Positions 8,191 to 16,304 are shown, numbered from the stretch's first letter. The stretch: DNA of 57,182 nucleotides from Neisseria sp. (GCA_030538415.1 JAUNTY010000014.1:1-57182); one strand, 5' to 3'. The notes: generated from the sequence alone by a model not told the origin. Numbers and translations are program-made.

Positions 8191-9246
8191 TCAAGCCCGC
8201 AGCGAACGGTTGTCAATCACGAAACGGTATTTCACGTCGCCTTTTTCCAGCCTGCGGTAGATTTCGTTGATGTCGGCAATGTTCACCATTTCCACATCGG
8301 ACGCGATGCCGTGTTCGGCGCAAAAATCCAGCAATTCCTGCGTTTGCGGCAGGCCGCCGATGAGCGAACCGGCAACGGACTGGCGGTAGCGCACCAGCGG
8401 CGAGGTGTTGAGGGTGGGCGCGAGCTCGCCCAGATAGCCCACCAGCACCAGCGTACCGTCGCGTTTGAGCGTCGGCAGATAAGGGTTGATGTCGTGCACC
8501 ACCGGCACGGTGTCGATAATCAGGTCAAACTGTTTCGCCGCCTGCGCCATTTGTGCGGCATCACCGGAAACGATGATGTTGTTTGCGCCCAGCCGGTAAG
8601 CATCCTGCGCTTTTTCGGCGGAGCGGCTGAACAGGCTCACTTCTGCCCCCAACGCCCGCGCCAGCTTGATGGCCATGTGGCCGAGACCGCCGAGGCCGAC
8701 CACCGCCACTTTGTCGCCGGCCTTGACGTTCCAGTGACGCAACGGCGACCACACGGTGATGCCCGCGCACAACAAGGGCGCCGCCCCTTTCAAATCCAGC
8801 CCTTGCGGAATGCGCAACACGAAACGCTCGGAAGCGATGATGCTCTCGGAATAGCCGCCGAACAGCAGCTTGCCGTCGTGGCGGTCATGGCAGTCGTAAG
8901 TGAGCGTTGCGCCTTCTTCGCAATATTGCTCGAGGCCGTCCGAACAAGATTCGCAATGGCGGCAGGAATCCACCAGACAGCCCACGCCCACCGTGTCGCC
9001 GACTTTGAATTTGCTTACCGCGCTGCCGACGGCCTTCACCGTGCCGATGATTTCGTGCCCCGGCACCACCGGGTAAGTGGTGAGCCCCCAGTCGTTGTTG
9101 ACGTGGTGCAAATCGGAATGGCATACGCCGCAATAAAGAATCTCAATGTCCACATCGTCGGCGCGCAACGCGCGGCGCTCGAAGCTGAACGGCTCCAGAG
9201 CCGCCTTCACGGTATGGGCGGCATAACCTTTGATGGTTGCTGTCAT
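8191..9246 (-). CDS. Zinc-dependent NAD(P)H aldehyde/alcohol dehydrogenase (YahK-like)
   Basis: This 351-residue medium-chain dehydrogenase closely resembles E. coli YahK, an NADPH-dependent broad-range aldehyde reductase. YCGVCHSDLH holds the catalytic zinc Cys and VPGHEIIG the His-Glu pair. The structural zinc loop is CRHCESCSDGLEQYC, and the Rossmann motif is VGLGGLGHMAIKLA. The C-terminal VKYRFVIDNRSL is a YahK hallmark. The Dabb gene stop lies 1 bp upstream, which indicates an operon. Likely role: detoxification of aldehydes. Confidence 0.92.
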   Translation of the reverse strand: MTATIKGYAAHTVKAALEPFSFERRALRADDVDIEILYCGVCHSDLHHVNNDWGLTTYPVVPGHEIIGTVKAVGSAVSKFKVGDTVGVGCLVDSCRHCESCSDGLEQYCEEGATLTYDCHDRHDGKLLFGGYSESIIASERFVLRIPQGLDLKGAAPLLCAGITVWSPLRHWNVKAGDKVAVVGLGGLGHMAIKLARALGAEVSLFSRSAEKAQDAYRLGANNIIVSGDAAQMAQAAKQFDLIIDTVPVVHDINPYLPTLKRDGTLVLVGYLGELAPTLNTSPLVRYRQSVAGSLIGGLPQTQELLDFCAEHGIASDVEMVNIADINEIYRRLEKGDVKYRFVIDNRSLRA

Positions 9247-9247
9247 G

Positions 9248-9556
9248 TCATTCTCCTTGATTGAAAAAATATTGTGTCACGGTCATATCGGATAAATCGA
9301 TATAAGGCTTGATGTGCTCGCCCAAGGCAAGATGCTGCTCGTTTTGCATGTAATCCTGCCAGTCGGCGGCGCTATCGAAATCCGCCACCATCACAATACC
9401 CGCAGGCTCGCCGGACAACCCCGCATTCTTCGCCACGGAAAAACGGCGCACCGTCGGTATAATGGTCGGAATAGTCGCGAGGGTTTGCACCACGAAATCC
9501 AGATTTTCCCCGCTGCCGGCGGCAAAGGCCGAGGCGATAAAAATATGTCTAAACAT
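9248..9556 (-). CDS. Dabb (stress-responsive alpha/beta barrel) domain protein
   Basis: This 102-residue protein resembles the Dabb/ABM dimeric alpha-beta barrel group. The segments VQTLATIPTIIPTVRRFSVAKN and VMVADFDSAADWQDYMQNEQH are followed by a C-terminal VTQYFF strand. The family includes small dimeric proteins, some of them monooxygenases or cyclases, but most have no known role. It immediately precedes the YahK-like dehydrogenase (1 bp between stop and start), so the two are translationally linked. No signal peptide. Confidence 0.7.
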   Translation of the reverse strand: MFRHIFIASAFAAGSGENLDFVVQTLATIPTIIPTVRRFSVAKNAGLSGEPAGIVMVADFDSAADWQDYMQNEQHLALGEHIKPYIDLSDMTVTQYFFNQGE

Positions 9557-9633
9557 CAGATTCTCCTTACTGTTATTGCCGATTTCAGGAAAATTCTAAC
9601 CGCTCCCGCCGCCGGATGCGTGGCACATTTGCG

Positions 9634-10239
9634 TCATTTTGACGGTCGGCTGTTTTCCAGCAGCTTTTTGCGGATACGGGTCAGCGTTTGGCGCTGCACG
9701 CCGAGATAGGAGCTGAGGTCGGAAACGGAAATGCGCCGGAACAAATCGGGGTATTCCGCCACAAAATGCTCATAGCGGCTTTGCGCATTGCCGAAAATAA
9801 AACCCTCGGTGCGTTTGGCATAGCGGATATAGCCCTCTTGCGACACCAGGCGGAAATAGCGCTCCAGCGCGGGAACCGTGTCAAGACTTTGCTGAAAATG
9901 GGCAAACGGCAGGTTGACCACCACCGCAGGCTCGATGGCGGCAATCGCATACCGGCTCGGAAGCTGCTGCACAAAAGCCAGATAATCGCCGATAAACAGC
10001 CCCGCCGTGCCGAAAAAAGTATTGATTTGATCGCCCTGCGGATTGATGTAATACCCTTTCAGCAAACCTTCGGCGATAAAAGCGATTTTATCAGGCACAA
10101 CATCAGAGGCGCGGTAAACCGCTTTGGGCGGCAGCGTTTCCACGCACAATCCGGCAGCAAACGCAGCCAGCTCCGGCGCGGTGATTTTCGGACACTTCCG
10201 CCGGATATCGTTTAAAAACAATTCAAGAGCATTGGTCAT
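9634..10239 (-). CDS. Crp/Fnr-family transcriptional regulator
   Basis: This 201-residue protein has a cyclic-nucleotide-binding-like beta barrel (about 25-120, with KIAFIAEGLLKGYYI) and a C-terminal winged helix ending SVSDLSSYLGVQRQTLTRIR. The N-terminal cysteines of true Fnr are absent, so it is not an obvious Fe-S oxygen sensor. It is a paralogue of 36825-37421, sharing FLNDI/FLTDI, KCP.IT and ...LGVQRQTLTRIRKKL. It lies upstream of and in the same direction as the Dabb/ADH/AKR genes and may control them. Confidence 0.85.
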   Translation of the reverse strand: MTNALELFLNDIRRKCPKITAPELAAFAAGLCVETLPPKAVYRASDVVPDKIAFIAEGLLKGYYINPQGDQINTFFGTAGLFIGDYLAFVQQLPSRYAIAAIEPAVVVNLPFAHFQQSLDTVPALERYFRLVSQEGYIRYAKRTEGFIFGNAQSRYEHFVAEYPDLFRRISVSDLSSYLGVQRQTLTRIRKKLLENSRPSK

Positions 10240-10297
10240 GATTCCTCCCCGTATCTCGATTCAGTTTAGAGCGCAAGCTTGGACAAGGCAATGGTAA

Positions 10298-10344
10298 AGG
10301 CCGTCTGAAACCGCACTTTGCTTGTGCCAAGTTTCAGACGGCCT
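10298..10344. terminator. DUS-USS hairpin
   Basis: AGGCCGTCTGAAAC pairs with GTTTCAGACGGCCT. The left arm continues as ACCGCACTT, giving the fused motif on the minus strand. It lies between the esterase stop and the Crp/Fnr start and probably ends esterase transcription. Confidence 0.65.
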
Positions 10345-10391
10345 CAGCTGATTGCCCGGCAGTCGGTTTGTCAAACCCGACCGCACTTTTC

Positions 10392-11960
10392 TTAATAAAG
10401 CCCGGTGCTGTCCCAGAAATCGCAGTGATGTCGACGGCGGAACTGGCCGTTCACCATTTTGGCTTCCGGCAGGGTCAGCACCAGATAGTTTTCTTGCTGC
10501 GGGTCAAACCGCTGCCATTTGCTTGCGCTGCCGCCCGCTTGGGCGGCGCTTGTCCACAGGGCGATCATTTCGTCCGACAGTTTTTCCTGTTGCGGATTCA
10601 GTTGGATCGGTATGCCTGCGCCGCCGTGGAAACCTTGAAACAGGTAGGGCAGCTCGAATGTATGCGCCGCGTTGAGCGGGAAGCTGGTCGGTTTGAGGTA
10701 GCTCGGCGCGCTGGGGTCGGCGAATTCATAGGCATAAGTCGGGGTGTGGCGGCTGAGCCATTCGTTTACTTTGGCGGCAGGACAGGCGAACCAGCCGGAG
10801 GTGATGGCGTCGGCAAAGGCTTCAGACGGCGACGGATAATTTTCCGGCGGCAGCGCCTGCGCTATCCGACGGGCGATGTTCTGCCCGTAGGTGCGCGCCA
10901 GCGCTTCAGCATATGCCGGTTTGTCCATCACGTTGCCCGTGGCATTTTCCGGCAGCCCGGCAAAAAACGTGCCTTCGTTTTCCGTGATGCCGTTGATAAA
11001 GGTCACGCGGTTGAAGCGCCCGCTTTGCAGCGCCGCCGCCGGGGTTTCCGGCATAAAATCGCCGTCCACCACCACACCGCCCTTGAGATACGGGGTTTGC
11101 AACGCCAGCACCTGTGCCGTGCTCAAGCCGCGCAGGCAGGCTGCGGCATCTGTGCCGTCGCAGCCCGCCGCTTTGGCAAAAGGCAGCCCTTGTTCTTGCT
11201 GTCTGTCCTGCAAGGTATTTATGGCTTCACGGTTGTTCAGAATCAAGGTGTTGCCGCTCATGGAAATCACATGCTGGAATTTGTCTTTGCCCCACGGCGA
11301 AATCATTTGCGCAATCACGCTCTGCCCGCCGGAAGATTCACCGAAAATGGTCACGTTTTGCGGATCGCCGCCGAAGCGGGCGATGTTGCGCTGCACCCAG
11401 TCGAGGGCGAAGTTCTGATCCATCATGCCGTAATTGGCGACAGGATGGTTTTCCTTGTCGATATCCGGATGGGCAAACGAGCCGAGCAGCCCGACGCGGT
11501 AATTGGGCGTAACCACCACCGCCTTGCCTTCGCGCGCCAGTTTGGTCGGATCGTAGTCATCCGCCGCGCCGACAAACAGCGCACCGCCGTAAATCCACAC
11601 CAGCACCGGCAGCTTGTCGCCCGCCTTGGCATGTTCAGGCGCGAATACGTTTAAATACAGGCAATCTTCGCTGCCGCCCGCCTTGCCGAACACGCCCAAA
11701 TCTGCATTTTGCGCACATTGCGCCGCATATCGGGTGGCATCGCGCACACCCTGCCACGGCGCCACGGGTTGCGGCGGCTGCCAGCGCAATTCACCCACCG
11801 GCGGCCGGGCAAAAGGAATGCCTTTATAGGATTGCACGCCGTCGGCAACGCTGCCGTTCAGACGGCCTGCGTCAATCTGCACGTTTTTTGCCGCCGCCGT
11901 GCCGCCGAATACCAGCGCGGCAACCGCCAAGGCGCTCAACAATGTGGTTTTCAGTTTCAT
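10392..11960 (-). CDS. Exported type B carboxylesterase (pNB-esterase-like)
   Basis: This 522-residue alpha/beta hydrolase has a clear Sec signal peptide (MKLKTTLLSALAVAALVFGG to about AAA24), so it is periplasmic or secreted. The nucleophile elbow is FGESSGGQSV (Ser209), within GGDPQNVTIFGESSGG. The oxyanion loop is VWIYGGALFVG, and Cys82/Cys100 (SEDCLYLNVFAP) form the conserved disulfide pair. Length fits the type B carboxylesterase/para-nitrobenzyl esterase family. The natural ester substrate is unknown. It is monocistronic, divergent from the NAD(P)-binding gene at 12308. Confidence 0.9.
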   Translation of the reverse strand: MKLKTTLLSALAVAALVFGGTAAAKNVQIDAGRLNGSVADGVQSYKGIPFARPPVGELRWQPPQPVAPWQGVRDATRYAAQCAQNADLGVFGKAGGSEDCLYLNVFAPEHAKAGDKLPVLVWIYGGALFVGAADDYDPTKLAREGKAVVVTPNYRVGLLGSFAHPDIDKENHPVANYGMMDQNFALDWVQRNIARFGGDPQNVTIFGESSGGQSVIAQMISPWGKDKFQHVISMSGNTLILNNREAINTLQDRQQEQGLPFAKAAGCDGTDAAACLRGLSTAQVLALQTPYLKGGVVVDGDFMPETPAAALQSGRFNRVTFINGITENEGTFFAGLPENATGNVMDKPAYAEALARTYGQNIARRIAQALPPENYPSPSEAFADAITSGWFACPAAKVNEWLSRHTPTYAYEFADPSAPSYLKPTSFPLNAAHTFELPYLFQGFHGGAGIPIQLNPQQEKLSDEMIALWTSAAQAGGSASKWQRFDPQQENYLVLTLPEAKMVNGQFRRRHHCDFWDSTGLY

Positions 11961-12307
11961 CTTTTGCTCCTGTTAATATCATGGTTGGCATACTGCGTAT
12001 TGATGAGCATATTTTAAGCAGCGGAAACAAGCATGTACAGCGCCGTTTCATTTATACTGAGTGCAAAACGGAAACCGTATGGCGCTCAGTCGATTCCCTG
12101 AAAGCATGCCAAGCGAATTTTGGCATAAGTCAAGCAGATGACGACCGGGCTGCGGCAGCTCGCGCGGCGAGGCAAGATTACGCTTGATAAAATGATGAGG
12201 CCGTCTGAAGCCGCACTTTGGCTTGATTCATGTCTGAAAACGCTTGAAGCCGCACGGCAAATTTCGCTATTCTGGAGGATATCCACTCGGGCAATAAGGA
12301 ATCGAAT
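11961..12307. other. Intergenic region between esterase and NAD(P)-binding gene
   Basis: This 347-bp stretch holds two divergent promoter regions. A DUS-like run at 12198 (AGGCCGTCTGAAGCCGCACT, one base off the fused motif) has no facing arm but is followed by a second partial copy (GTCTGAAAACGCTTGAAGCCGCAC). The TAAGGA RBS of the downstream gene is near 12295. No coding sequence is convincing. Confidence 0.45.
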
Positions 12308-12952
12308 ATGAAAGCAATGATTATCGGCGCCAGCGGCGCAACCGGCAAAGCCTTGTTACAGCAATTGCTGGACGACAGCGCATTCGGGCAAGTCGAGATT
12401 TTCGTGCGCCGTGATGTCGGCATTCAACATCCGAAGCTGAGCGTGCAACGGATTGATTTTGCCGACAGCGCAAGCTGGCGCGACAAGGTGCGCGGCGACG
12501 TGTTGTTTTCCTGCCTCGGCACCACGCTGAAAGCGGCGGGCAGCCAGGCGGCGCAGAAAGTGGTGGATTACGACTACCAGCTCGCGTTTGCCCAAGCTGC
12601 CGCCGCCAATGGGGTCGGCACGCTGGCATTGGTGTCGTCAGGCGGCGCGTCGGCTGCTTCGCGCCTGTTTTACCCGCGCATCAAGGGTGAGCTCGAGCAG
12701 GCGGTGCAGGCGTTGGACTTTGAACGGCTGCTGATTTTCCGCCCGCCGTTGCTGCTGCGCCCCGACAGCGACCGCCCCGCCGAAATCTGGGGCGGTAAAA
12801 TCCTCAAGCGATTGAATGCAATCGGTTTGTTTAAATCACAAACTCCACTGCCGACCGACAAACTCGCCGCCGCGATGATCCGCGCGGTGAAACAGCAGCG
12901 CGTAGGAACACAGATTCTGGAAGCTACGGAGATTTGGCGCTTGCTCGACTGA
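12308..12952 (+). CDS. NAD(P)-binding protein, atypical SDR (YraR/HTATIP2-like)
   Basis: This 214-residue Rossmann protein opens with MIIGASGATGKALLQQLL, the glycine-rich GxxGxxG loop. It continues with DVLFSCLGTTLKAAGSQ and a LVSSGGASAAS segment, as in the short atypical SDRs related to HTATIP2 and E. coli YraR. The catalytic Tyr-x-x-x-Lys is not evident in the usual place; YPRIKGELE may substitute. Function is unknown. The TGA stop lies inside the bidirectional hairpin shared with the convergent LysR gene. Confidence 0.75.
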   Translation: MKAMIIGASGATGKALLQQLLDDSAFGQVEIFVRRDVGIQHPKLSVQRIDFADSASWRDKVRGDVLFSCLGTTLKAAGSQAAQKVVDYDYQLAFAQAAAANGVGTLALVSSGGASAASRLFYPRIKGELEQAVQALDFERLLIFRPPLLLRPDSDRPAEIWGGKILKRLNAIGLFKSQTPLPTDKLAAAMIRAVKQQRVGTQILEATEIWRLLD

Positions 12953-12992
12953 AACCGCACTTTGATATTGAAAGTGCGGTTTCAGACGGCCT
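12949..12992. terminator. Bidirectional USS-DUS terminator containing two stop codons
   Basis: CTGAAACCGCACTTT (12949) and AAAGTGCGGTTTCAG (12971) form a perfect 15-bp stem with a 7-base loop. The right arm continues into the rest of a DUS. The TGA of the left gene (12950-12952) and the TGA of the right, minus-strand LysR gene (12982-12984) both lie in the stem. Confidence 0.8.
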
Positions 12993-13860
12993 GTATTTTA
13001 TCCGCCAGCCACGCCTCACAAAAATCCACATACGCCCGCACGATCGCCGACGGCTGGCGGTGGGCGGCGTAAATCAGGTGCAGCGGATAGCCGGCATCCG
13101 CATAATCGGGCAGAATCTGCACCAGCTCGCCGCTTGCCAGATAAGGCCGCGCCATCAAATCACTAAATTCGCCAATCGCCATGCCTGCCAAGGTGTAGCG
13201 TAATAAGGCACGGCTGTCATTTGAAGAAAACAGAAAGTCGGGTTTGAACTTGTAACTGCCGATTTGGCGGGTATTGCGGCTGCCGTCGGTGTTCGCCCAG
13301 CCAACCAGTGCAAAATGTGGCAAGTCCGCAGGCGTTTGCGGCGTGCCGTATTGCTTGATAAATTCAGGACTTGCCGCCCAAATAGGACGGATTGTCCCAA
13401 TCGGCTTGGCAATCACATCATCGGTGTGCAATTCGCCGATGCGCAACGCCACATCAATGCCGTCTTCAAACAAATCCACCACCCGCTCGCCCGCATGGCA
13501 AAACACTTGTATATCAGGATATTGCCGCTGAAACGCCATCAGTAAATCCCACCACCAGTCAAACGCAGGCGGCAGCGACAGCCGTAATTTGCCCTGCAAT
13601 TTATGCTCCGATTGCACCGCACTTTGTGCTTGCTGGAGCAGCTCAATGCCGACCTGCACTTGTTTGAAAAACTCCTGCCCCTTGGCGGTGAGCTTCACCC
13701 CCAACTTGGAACGTTCCAACAACTGCACCGCCAAATCCCGCTCCAGCTCATTCATCTTGCGGCTTAGGGTAGAAATCGGCACGCCGGTTTTTTCGCTCGC
13801 TGCGGAGAGACTGCCTGCTTGCACGATGCTGATGAAGAGTTTGGTGGCGTTGTAATCCAT
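12982..13860 (-). CDS. LysR-family transcriptional regulator
   Basis: This 292-residue protein has a LysR helix-turn-helix in the first 60 residues (ATKLFISIVQAGSLSAASEK, ISTLSRKMNELE) and an effector domain after about 90. Its last two codons and stop (Ala-Val-stop) are GCCGTCTGA, a DUS belonging to the terminator hairpin. No intact divergent target gene lies next to it; the next gene rightward is a LysR relic and then an arginase-family gene. The upstream box at 13864 resembles those before the nitroreductase relic and the nitronate monooxygenase gene, so it may regulate such genes. Confidence 0.87.
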   Translation of the reverse strand: MDYNATKLFISIVQAGSLSAASEKTGVPISTLSRKMNELERDLAVQLLERSKLGVKLTAKGQEFFKQVQVGIELLQQAQSAVQSEHKLQGKLRLSLPPAFDWWWDLLMAFQRQYPDIQVFCHAGERVVDLFEDGIDVALRIGELHTDDVIAKPIGTIRPIWAASPEFIKQYGTPQTPADLPHFALVGWANTDGSRNTRQIGSYKFKPDFLFSSNDSRALLRYTLAGMAIGEFSDLMARPYLASGELVQILPDYADAGYPLHLIYAAHRQPSAIVRAYVDFCEAWLADKIQAV

Positions 13861-13863
13861 ATT

Positions 13864-13911
13864 ATCTTTCCAAATTTGCTATGCGTATTGCCATTTTTAC
13901 CTATTTTATGC
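13864..13911. promoter_or_regulatory. Possible operator upstream of LysR (ATCTTTCCAAATTTG box)
   Basis: ATCTTTCCAAATTTG followed by an AT-rich stretch resembles the 44-bp repeats at 15359 and 30427, though it is more diverged. It lies 4 bp above the LysR start codon on the minus strand, where an autoregulatory site could be. This is inference. Confidence 0.3.
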
Positions 13912-13983
13912 CCGATTTCAATCGGCGATTTGGCGTTGCGTTGATGGCGGATTTTTGGTCAAACCTACCGCACTTTGTAGAAA

Positions 13984-14019
13984 AGGCCGTCTGAAAACAA
14001 GCATATTTTCAGACGGCCT
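13984..14019. terminator. DUS hairpin downstream of LysR relic
   Basis: AGGCCGTCTGAAAA faces TTTTCAGACGGCCT across a 9-base loop. It lies 3 bp beyond the stop codon of the broken LysR gene on the minus strand, so it was probably that gene's terminator. No USS is present. Confidence 0.65.
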
Positions 14020-14104
14020 CATTCACTCCTGAAACTTTCCCAGCAACCACTCGGTAAATACTTTCAAGCGTAAATTCTGATGTTTGTTCGGCGGATAGAC
14101 CAGA

Positions 14105-14316
14105 TATAGAGGGAAAACTTACTCTAATACAAGGCAGCAAGCCGCAGACAGTACAGATATAGTCGGAGAAATTAGTTTCTGCTACAGCGTTGGCTCGCCT
14201 TGTCGTACTATCTGTACTGTCTGCGGCTCGCCGCCTTGTATCAGAAACTAATTTCTTCGACTATAGTACGGCAAGGCGCAGCAACGCTGTAGTAGGAATT
14301 AAGTTTTCCCTCTATA
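14105..14316. repeat. Correia-like element (outer copy, interrupted)
   Basis: The ends TATAGAGGGAAAACTTACTC and its mate ...AAGTTTTCCCTCTATA define an element split by a second copy at 14158-14265. The outer halves join at cagacagtacaga/gtacggcaaggcg, which matches the uninterrupted interior at 23248. The outer element itself sits in a LysR relic after a TA dinucleotide. Confidence 0.75.
14158..14265. repeat. Correia-like element (inner copy, 108 bp)
   Basis: It begins TATAGTCGGAGAAATTAGTT and ends AACTAATTTCTTCGACTATA. It is inserted in the interior of the outer copy, and the TA at each border is consistent with a duplicated TA target. It is nearly the reverse complement of the copy at 23248-23355. 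Confidence 0.78.
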
Positions 14317-14418
14317 AAACGTCAGCGGCAGATGTTGCCCGCCCTAATGCGGGAGACGAAAAGTGCGCTGGAAATTGTGCGAGAATGAATGGCAGACTTT
14401 GCCCATAAGGAGTAAAAA

Positions 14419-15270
14419 ATGAAAACCATCAGATTGTTATATCCCGATTTCGTCAGCGGCGGCTTGGAAACCTACCATTTCGGGGCAAACCTGCTTGCCC
14501 ACATCCTGCCCGAAAACCCCAAGCAACCGCTGATTAAGGTCAATATCGCCGCGCCGAACGGCGAGCAATACTCCGTTAGCGACGGCATTTACGCCAAGAA
14601 GCAGGTGATTGAAGGCATTCGAAATGCCATGGCGGCGATTGAAGCGGAGCAGCCCGATAAAATCATCACCATCGGCGGCAACTGCATCGTATCGCAAGCC
14701 CCGTTTGATTATCTACACGGGCGTTACGACAAGCTCGGCATCCTCTGGATTGATACCCATCCCGACGTTTCCACCCCGAAAGACGGCTACCCCAATGCCC
14801 ACGCCATGGTGCTCGGGTCGTTGCTGGGCGCAGGCGACGAATCACTCACCGCCTTGATGAAAAACAAAAAATTCAGCGCCGAGCAGATTTTATACGTAGG
14901 CTTGCAACCGATTCACGATTACCAAAAGCAATTTTTAGACCAGCGCGGTGTGCAGTATCAAATTCAGGATCATGCCTTTTTGTCCGACGCTGAAATCAAG
15001 GCGTTCACCGACCGTTTCGAGCATATTCTGGTGCATCTCGACATCGATGTGTTGGACGAACATTTCTTCCACTCCACCTATTTTGCCAACCCCGAGTTAA
15101 CAGGCGATGGCAGCGGTGGCGGAAAAATGACAATGGCGCAACTCTCAACCATGTTGCAACGCATCAGCAGCAACGCCGATGTGGTCGGCTTTACCATCGC
15201 CGAATACCTGCCATTTGATGAACATCATTTGCATAAAATGTTTAAAACCATTGATTTGTTTAATGAATGA
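14419..15270 (+). CDS. Arginase-family (ureohydrolase-like) protein
   Basis: This 283-residue protein has the arginase fold signatures IDTHPD (Asp112, His114, Asp116) and HLDIDVLDE (Asp208, Asp210), which supply Mn2+ ligands in arginase/agmatinase. The first ligand motif, normally GGDHS, reads GGNCIVSQ here (86-93), so the usual first histidine is a cysteine. It may bind one metal or act on a different substrate. It is cytoplasmic and monocistronic, preceded by AAGGAG and followed by a DUS hairpin. Similar proteins exist in Pasteurellaceae as I recall, but no function is known to me. Confidence 0.8.
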   Translation: MKTIRLLYPDFVSGGLETYHFGANLLAHILPENPKQPLIKVNIAAPNGEQYSVSDGIYAKKQVIEGIRNAMAAIEAEQPDKIITIGGNCIVSQAPFDYLHGRYDKLGILWIDTHPDVSTPKDGYPNAHAMVLGSLLGAGDESLTALMKNKKFSAEQILYVGLQPIHDYQKQFLDQRGVQYQIQDHAFLSDAEIKAFTDRFEHILVHLDIDVLDEHFFHSTYFANPELTGDGSGGGKMTMAQLSTMLQRISSNADVVGFTIAEYLPFDEHHLHKMFKTIDLFNE

Positions 15271-15274
15271 CAAA

Positions 15275-15310
15275 AGGCCGTCTGAAAGATTGAAAAGTTT
15301 CAGACGGCCT
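15275..15310. terminator. DUS terminator after arginase-family gene
   Basis: AGGCCGTCTGAAA faces TTTCAGACGGCCT, followed by TTTTTCT. The U-run and the position 5 bp after the stop make this a convincing intrinsic terminator. There is no USS. Confidence 0.75.
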
Positions 15311-15358
15311 TTTTCTCTGTAAGCGGGCAGGTCAAATCTCCTGAAAACCTGCCAATCC

Positions 15359-15402
15359 ATCTTTCCAAATTTGGCAAATATGTTTCTATATTTGCTTATT
15401 CC
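15359..15402. promoter_or_regulatory. 44-bp repeated box with CCAAATTTGG palindrome
   Basis: It runs from ATCTTTCCAAATTTGGCAAA to TTATTCC and is almost identical to 30427-30470, which lies upstream of the nitronate monooxygenase gene. The centre CCAAATTTGG is a perfect palindrome and the rest is AT-rich, as in a promoter plus operator. Here it abuts a truncated nitroreductase gene. Confidence 0.45.
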
Positions 15403-15770
15403 CTGGCGTTACGCGTGAAGACAAACAAGGGCGTGCCAAAATCGTGCGCCGCAATTTTGAGTTTTATGGGGCAAAACACGTTGCCATCTTGTGCGTGCCG
15501 AAAGTCGCTGGCAATGAAGAAGTGATTGCCGGTGATATGGCGATGTTCGCCCAAAATATGATGCTGTCGCTCACCGCTCGTGGCTATGGCAGCATTCCGC
15601 AATTGGCAGTAGGTATGTTTGGCGGTGATATCCGCAAATTCTTGGGCGTGTCGGACGATTACAAAATGCTGTGGGCGGTGTCGTTTGGCGTGCCTGATTG
15701 GGACGCCGTGCCGAATAAACAGCATTTGGGGCGTGTACCCGTTGAAGAGATTGTGAAGTTTCACCGTTGA
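15402..15770 (+). pseudogene. Nitroreductase-family gene, 5' truncated
   Basis: The open frame reads PGVTREDKQGRAKIVRRNFE and continues through AMFAQNMMLSLTARGYGSIP to PVEEIVKFHR and a stop. This is the C-terminal half of a typical nitroreductase (about 220 residues): the FMN-contact helix and the LSVSFGVPD-like strand are present. The N-terminal half, including the FMN-binding HRRSVR-type motif, is missing. An ATG at 15444 would allow a 108-residue product, but without the flavin site it is unlikely to work. The junction falls exactly after the promoter-like box, suggesting a deletion. Confidence 0.7.
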
Positions 15771-15784
15771 TTAAAAGTATAAAA

Positions 15785-15841
15785 AGGCCGTCTGAAACTT
15801 TTTACTTGCTCAAAAAAGCAAAGTGCGGTTTCAGACGGCCT
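15785..15841. terminator. DUS-USS terminator
   Basis: AGGCCGTCTGAAAC...acttgct and agcaAAGTGCGGTTTCAGACGGCC form a long imperfect stem of the loop type seen also at 22285, 23445, 28551 and 56476. It lies between the nitroreductase relic and the convergent cyclophilin-like gene, 6 bp from the latter's stop. Confidence 0.7.
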
Positions 15842-15847
15842 TTAAGT

Positions 15848-16294
15848 TTATTTCACCCGTTCAATCACCACATTCACATTGGCGGGGATGTTTTTCACCT
15901 GTGCGGCGGTGGCGTGGATTTTACCGAGCGGAACTTTGCCTGCCCAGTAATCCATCGGCCCGTAGTAAAACGCCAGCCATTGGCTCGGGTGGTAGTAGCC
16001 CAGCTCCATCAGTTCGGGATCGTCGCCTTTCGGCGCGTTTTGCATCGACAGCGGCTGGCGCAGGGCGTGGTATTTTTCCACGCCGCCGTAGTCGGAAAGC
16101 TTGATGGTCAGTGGCAGTTTGGCGAGAAAGTCGTTGGCGGTCGGGTTGTCGAACATCTGCACGGTAAAATGTTCATTGCCGTATTTCACCTTGATCCGCT
16201 CTTGGCTTAACGCCCGTACATCGGCGGCAGCAGCGGTGGAAATGGCTGCGGCTGTCGCAAAAAGTGCGGTGGCTTTGATGAATGTTTTTCTCAT
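15848..16294 (-). CDS. Exported cyclophilin-like fold protein
   Basis: This 148-residue protein has a Sec signal (MRKTFIKATALFATAAAIST, cleavage near AAAA). The mature domain matches the small cyclophilin-like family: VKYGNEHFTVQMFDNPTAND, FLAKLPLTIKLSDYGG, YYHPSQWLAFYYGP and VPLGKI are its conserved blocks. The family is often found beside aldo-keto reductases and LysR genes, but its function is unknown. It is the last gene of the minus-strand unit 18241-15848. An AAAGTGCGGT core lies within its signal-peptide coding region (16262-16271). Confidence 0.8.
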   Translation of the reverse strand: MRKTFIKATALFATAAAISTAAAADVRALSQERIKVKYGNEHFTVQMFDNPTANDFLAKLPLTIKLSDYGGVEKYHALRQPLSMQNAPKGDDPELMELGYYHPSQWLAFYYGPMDYWAGKVPLGKIHATAAQVKNIPANVNVVIERVK

Positions 16295-16304
16295 GTCTGG
16301 CTCC

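Larger units (their letters stand above)
14023..14345 (-). pseudogene. LysR regulator relic interrupted by nested Correia-like elements
   Basis: Read on the minus strand, about 14106 down to 14023 encodes YLVYPPNKHQNLRLKVFTEW and then LLGKFQE and a stop. This is a textbook LysR C-terminus. On the far side of the 14105-14316 insertion, 14340-14317 encodes GQHLPLTF, the piece that normally precedes LVYPP. So one LysR gene was split by the element. Everything upstream of that (most of the protein) is gone, and a TAG lies in frame near 14344. It is divergent from the arginase-family gene and was probably its regulator. Confidence 0.7.
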
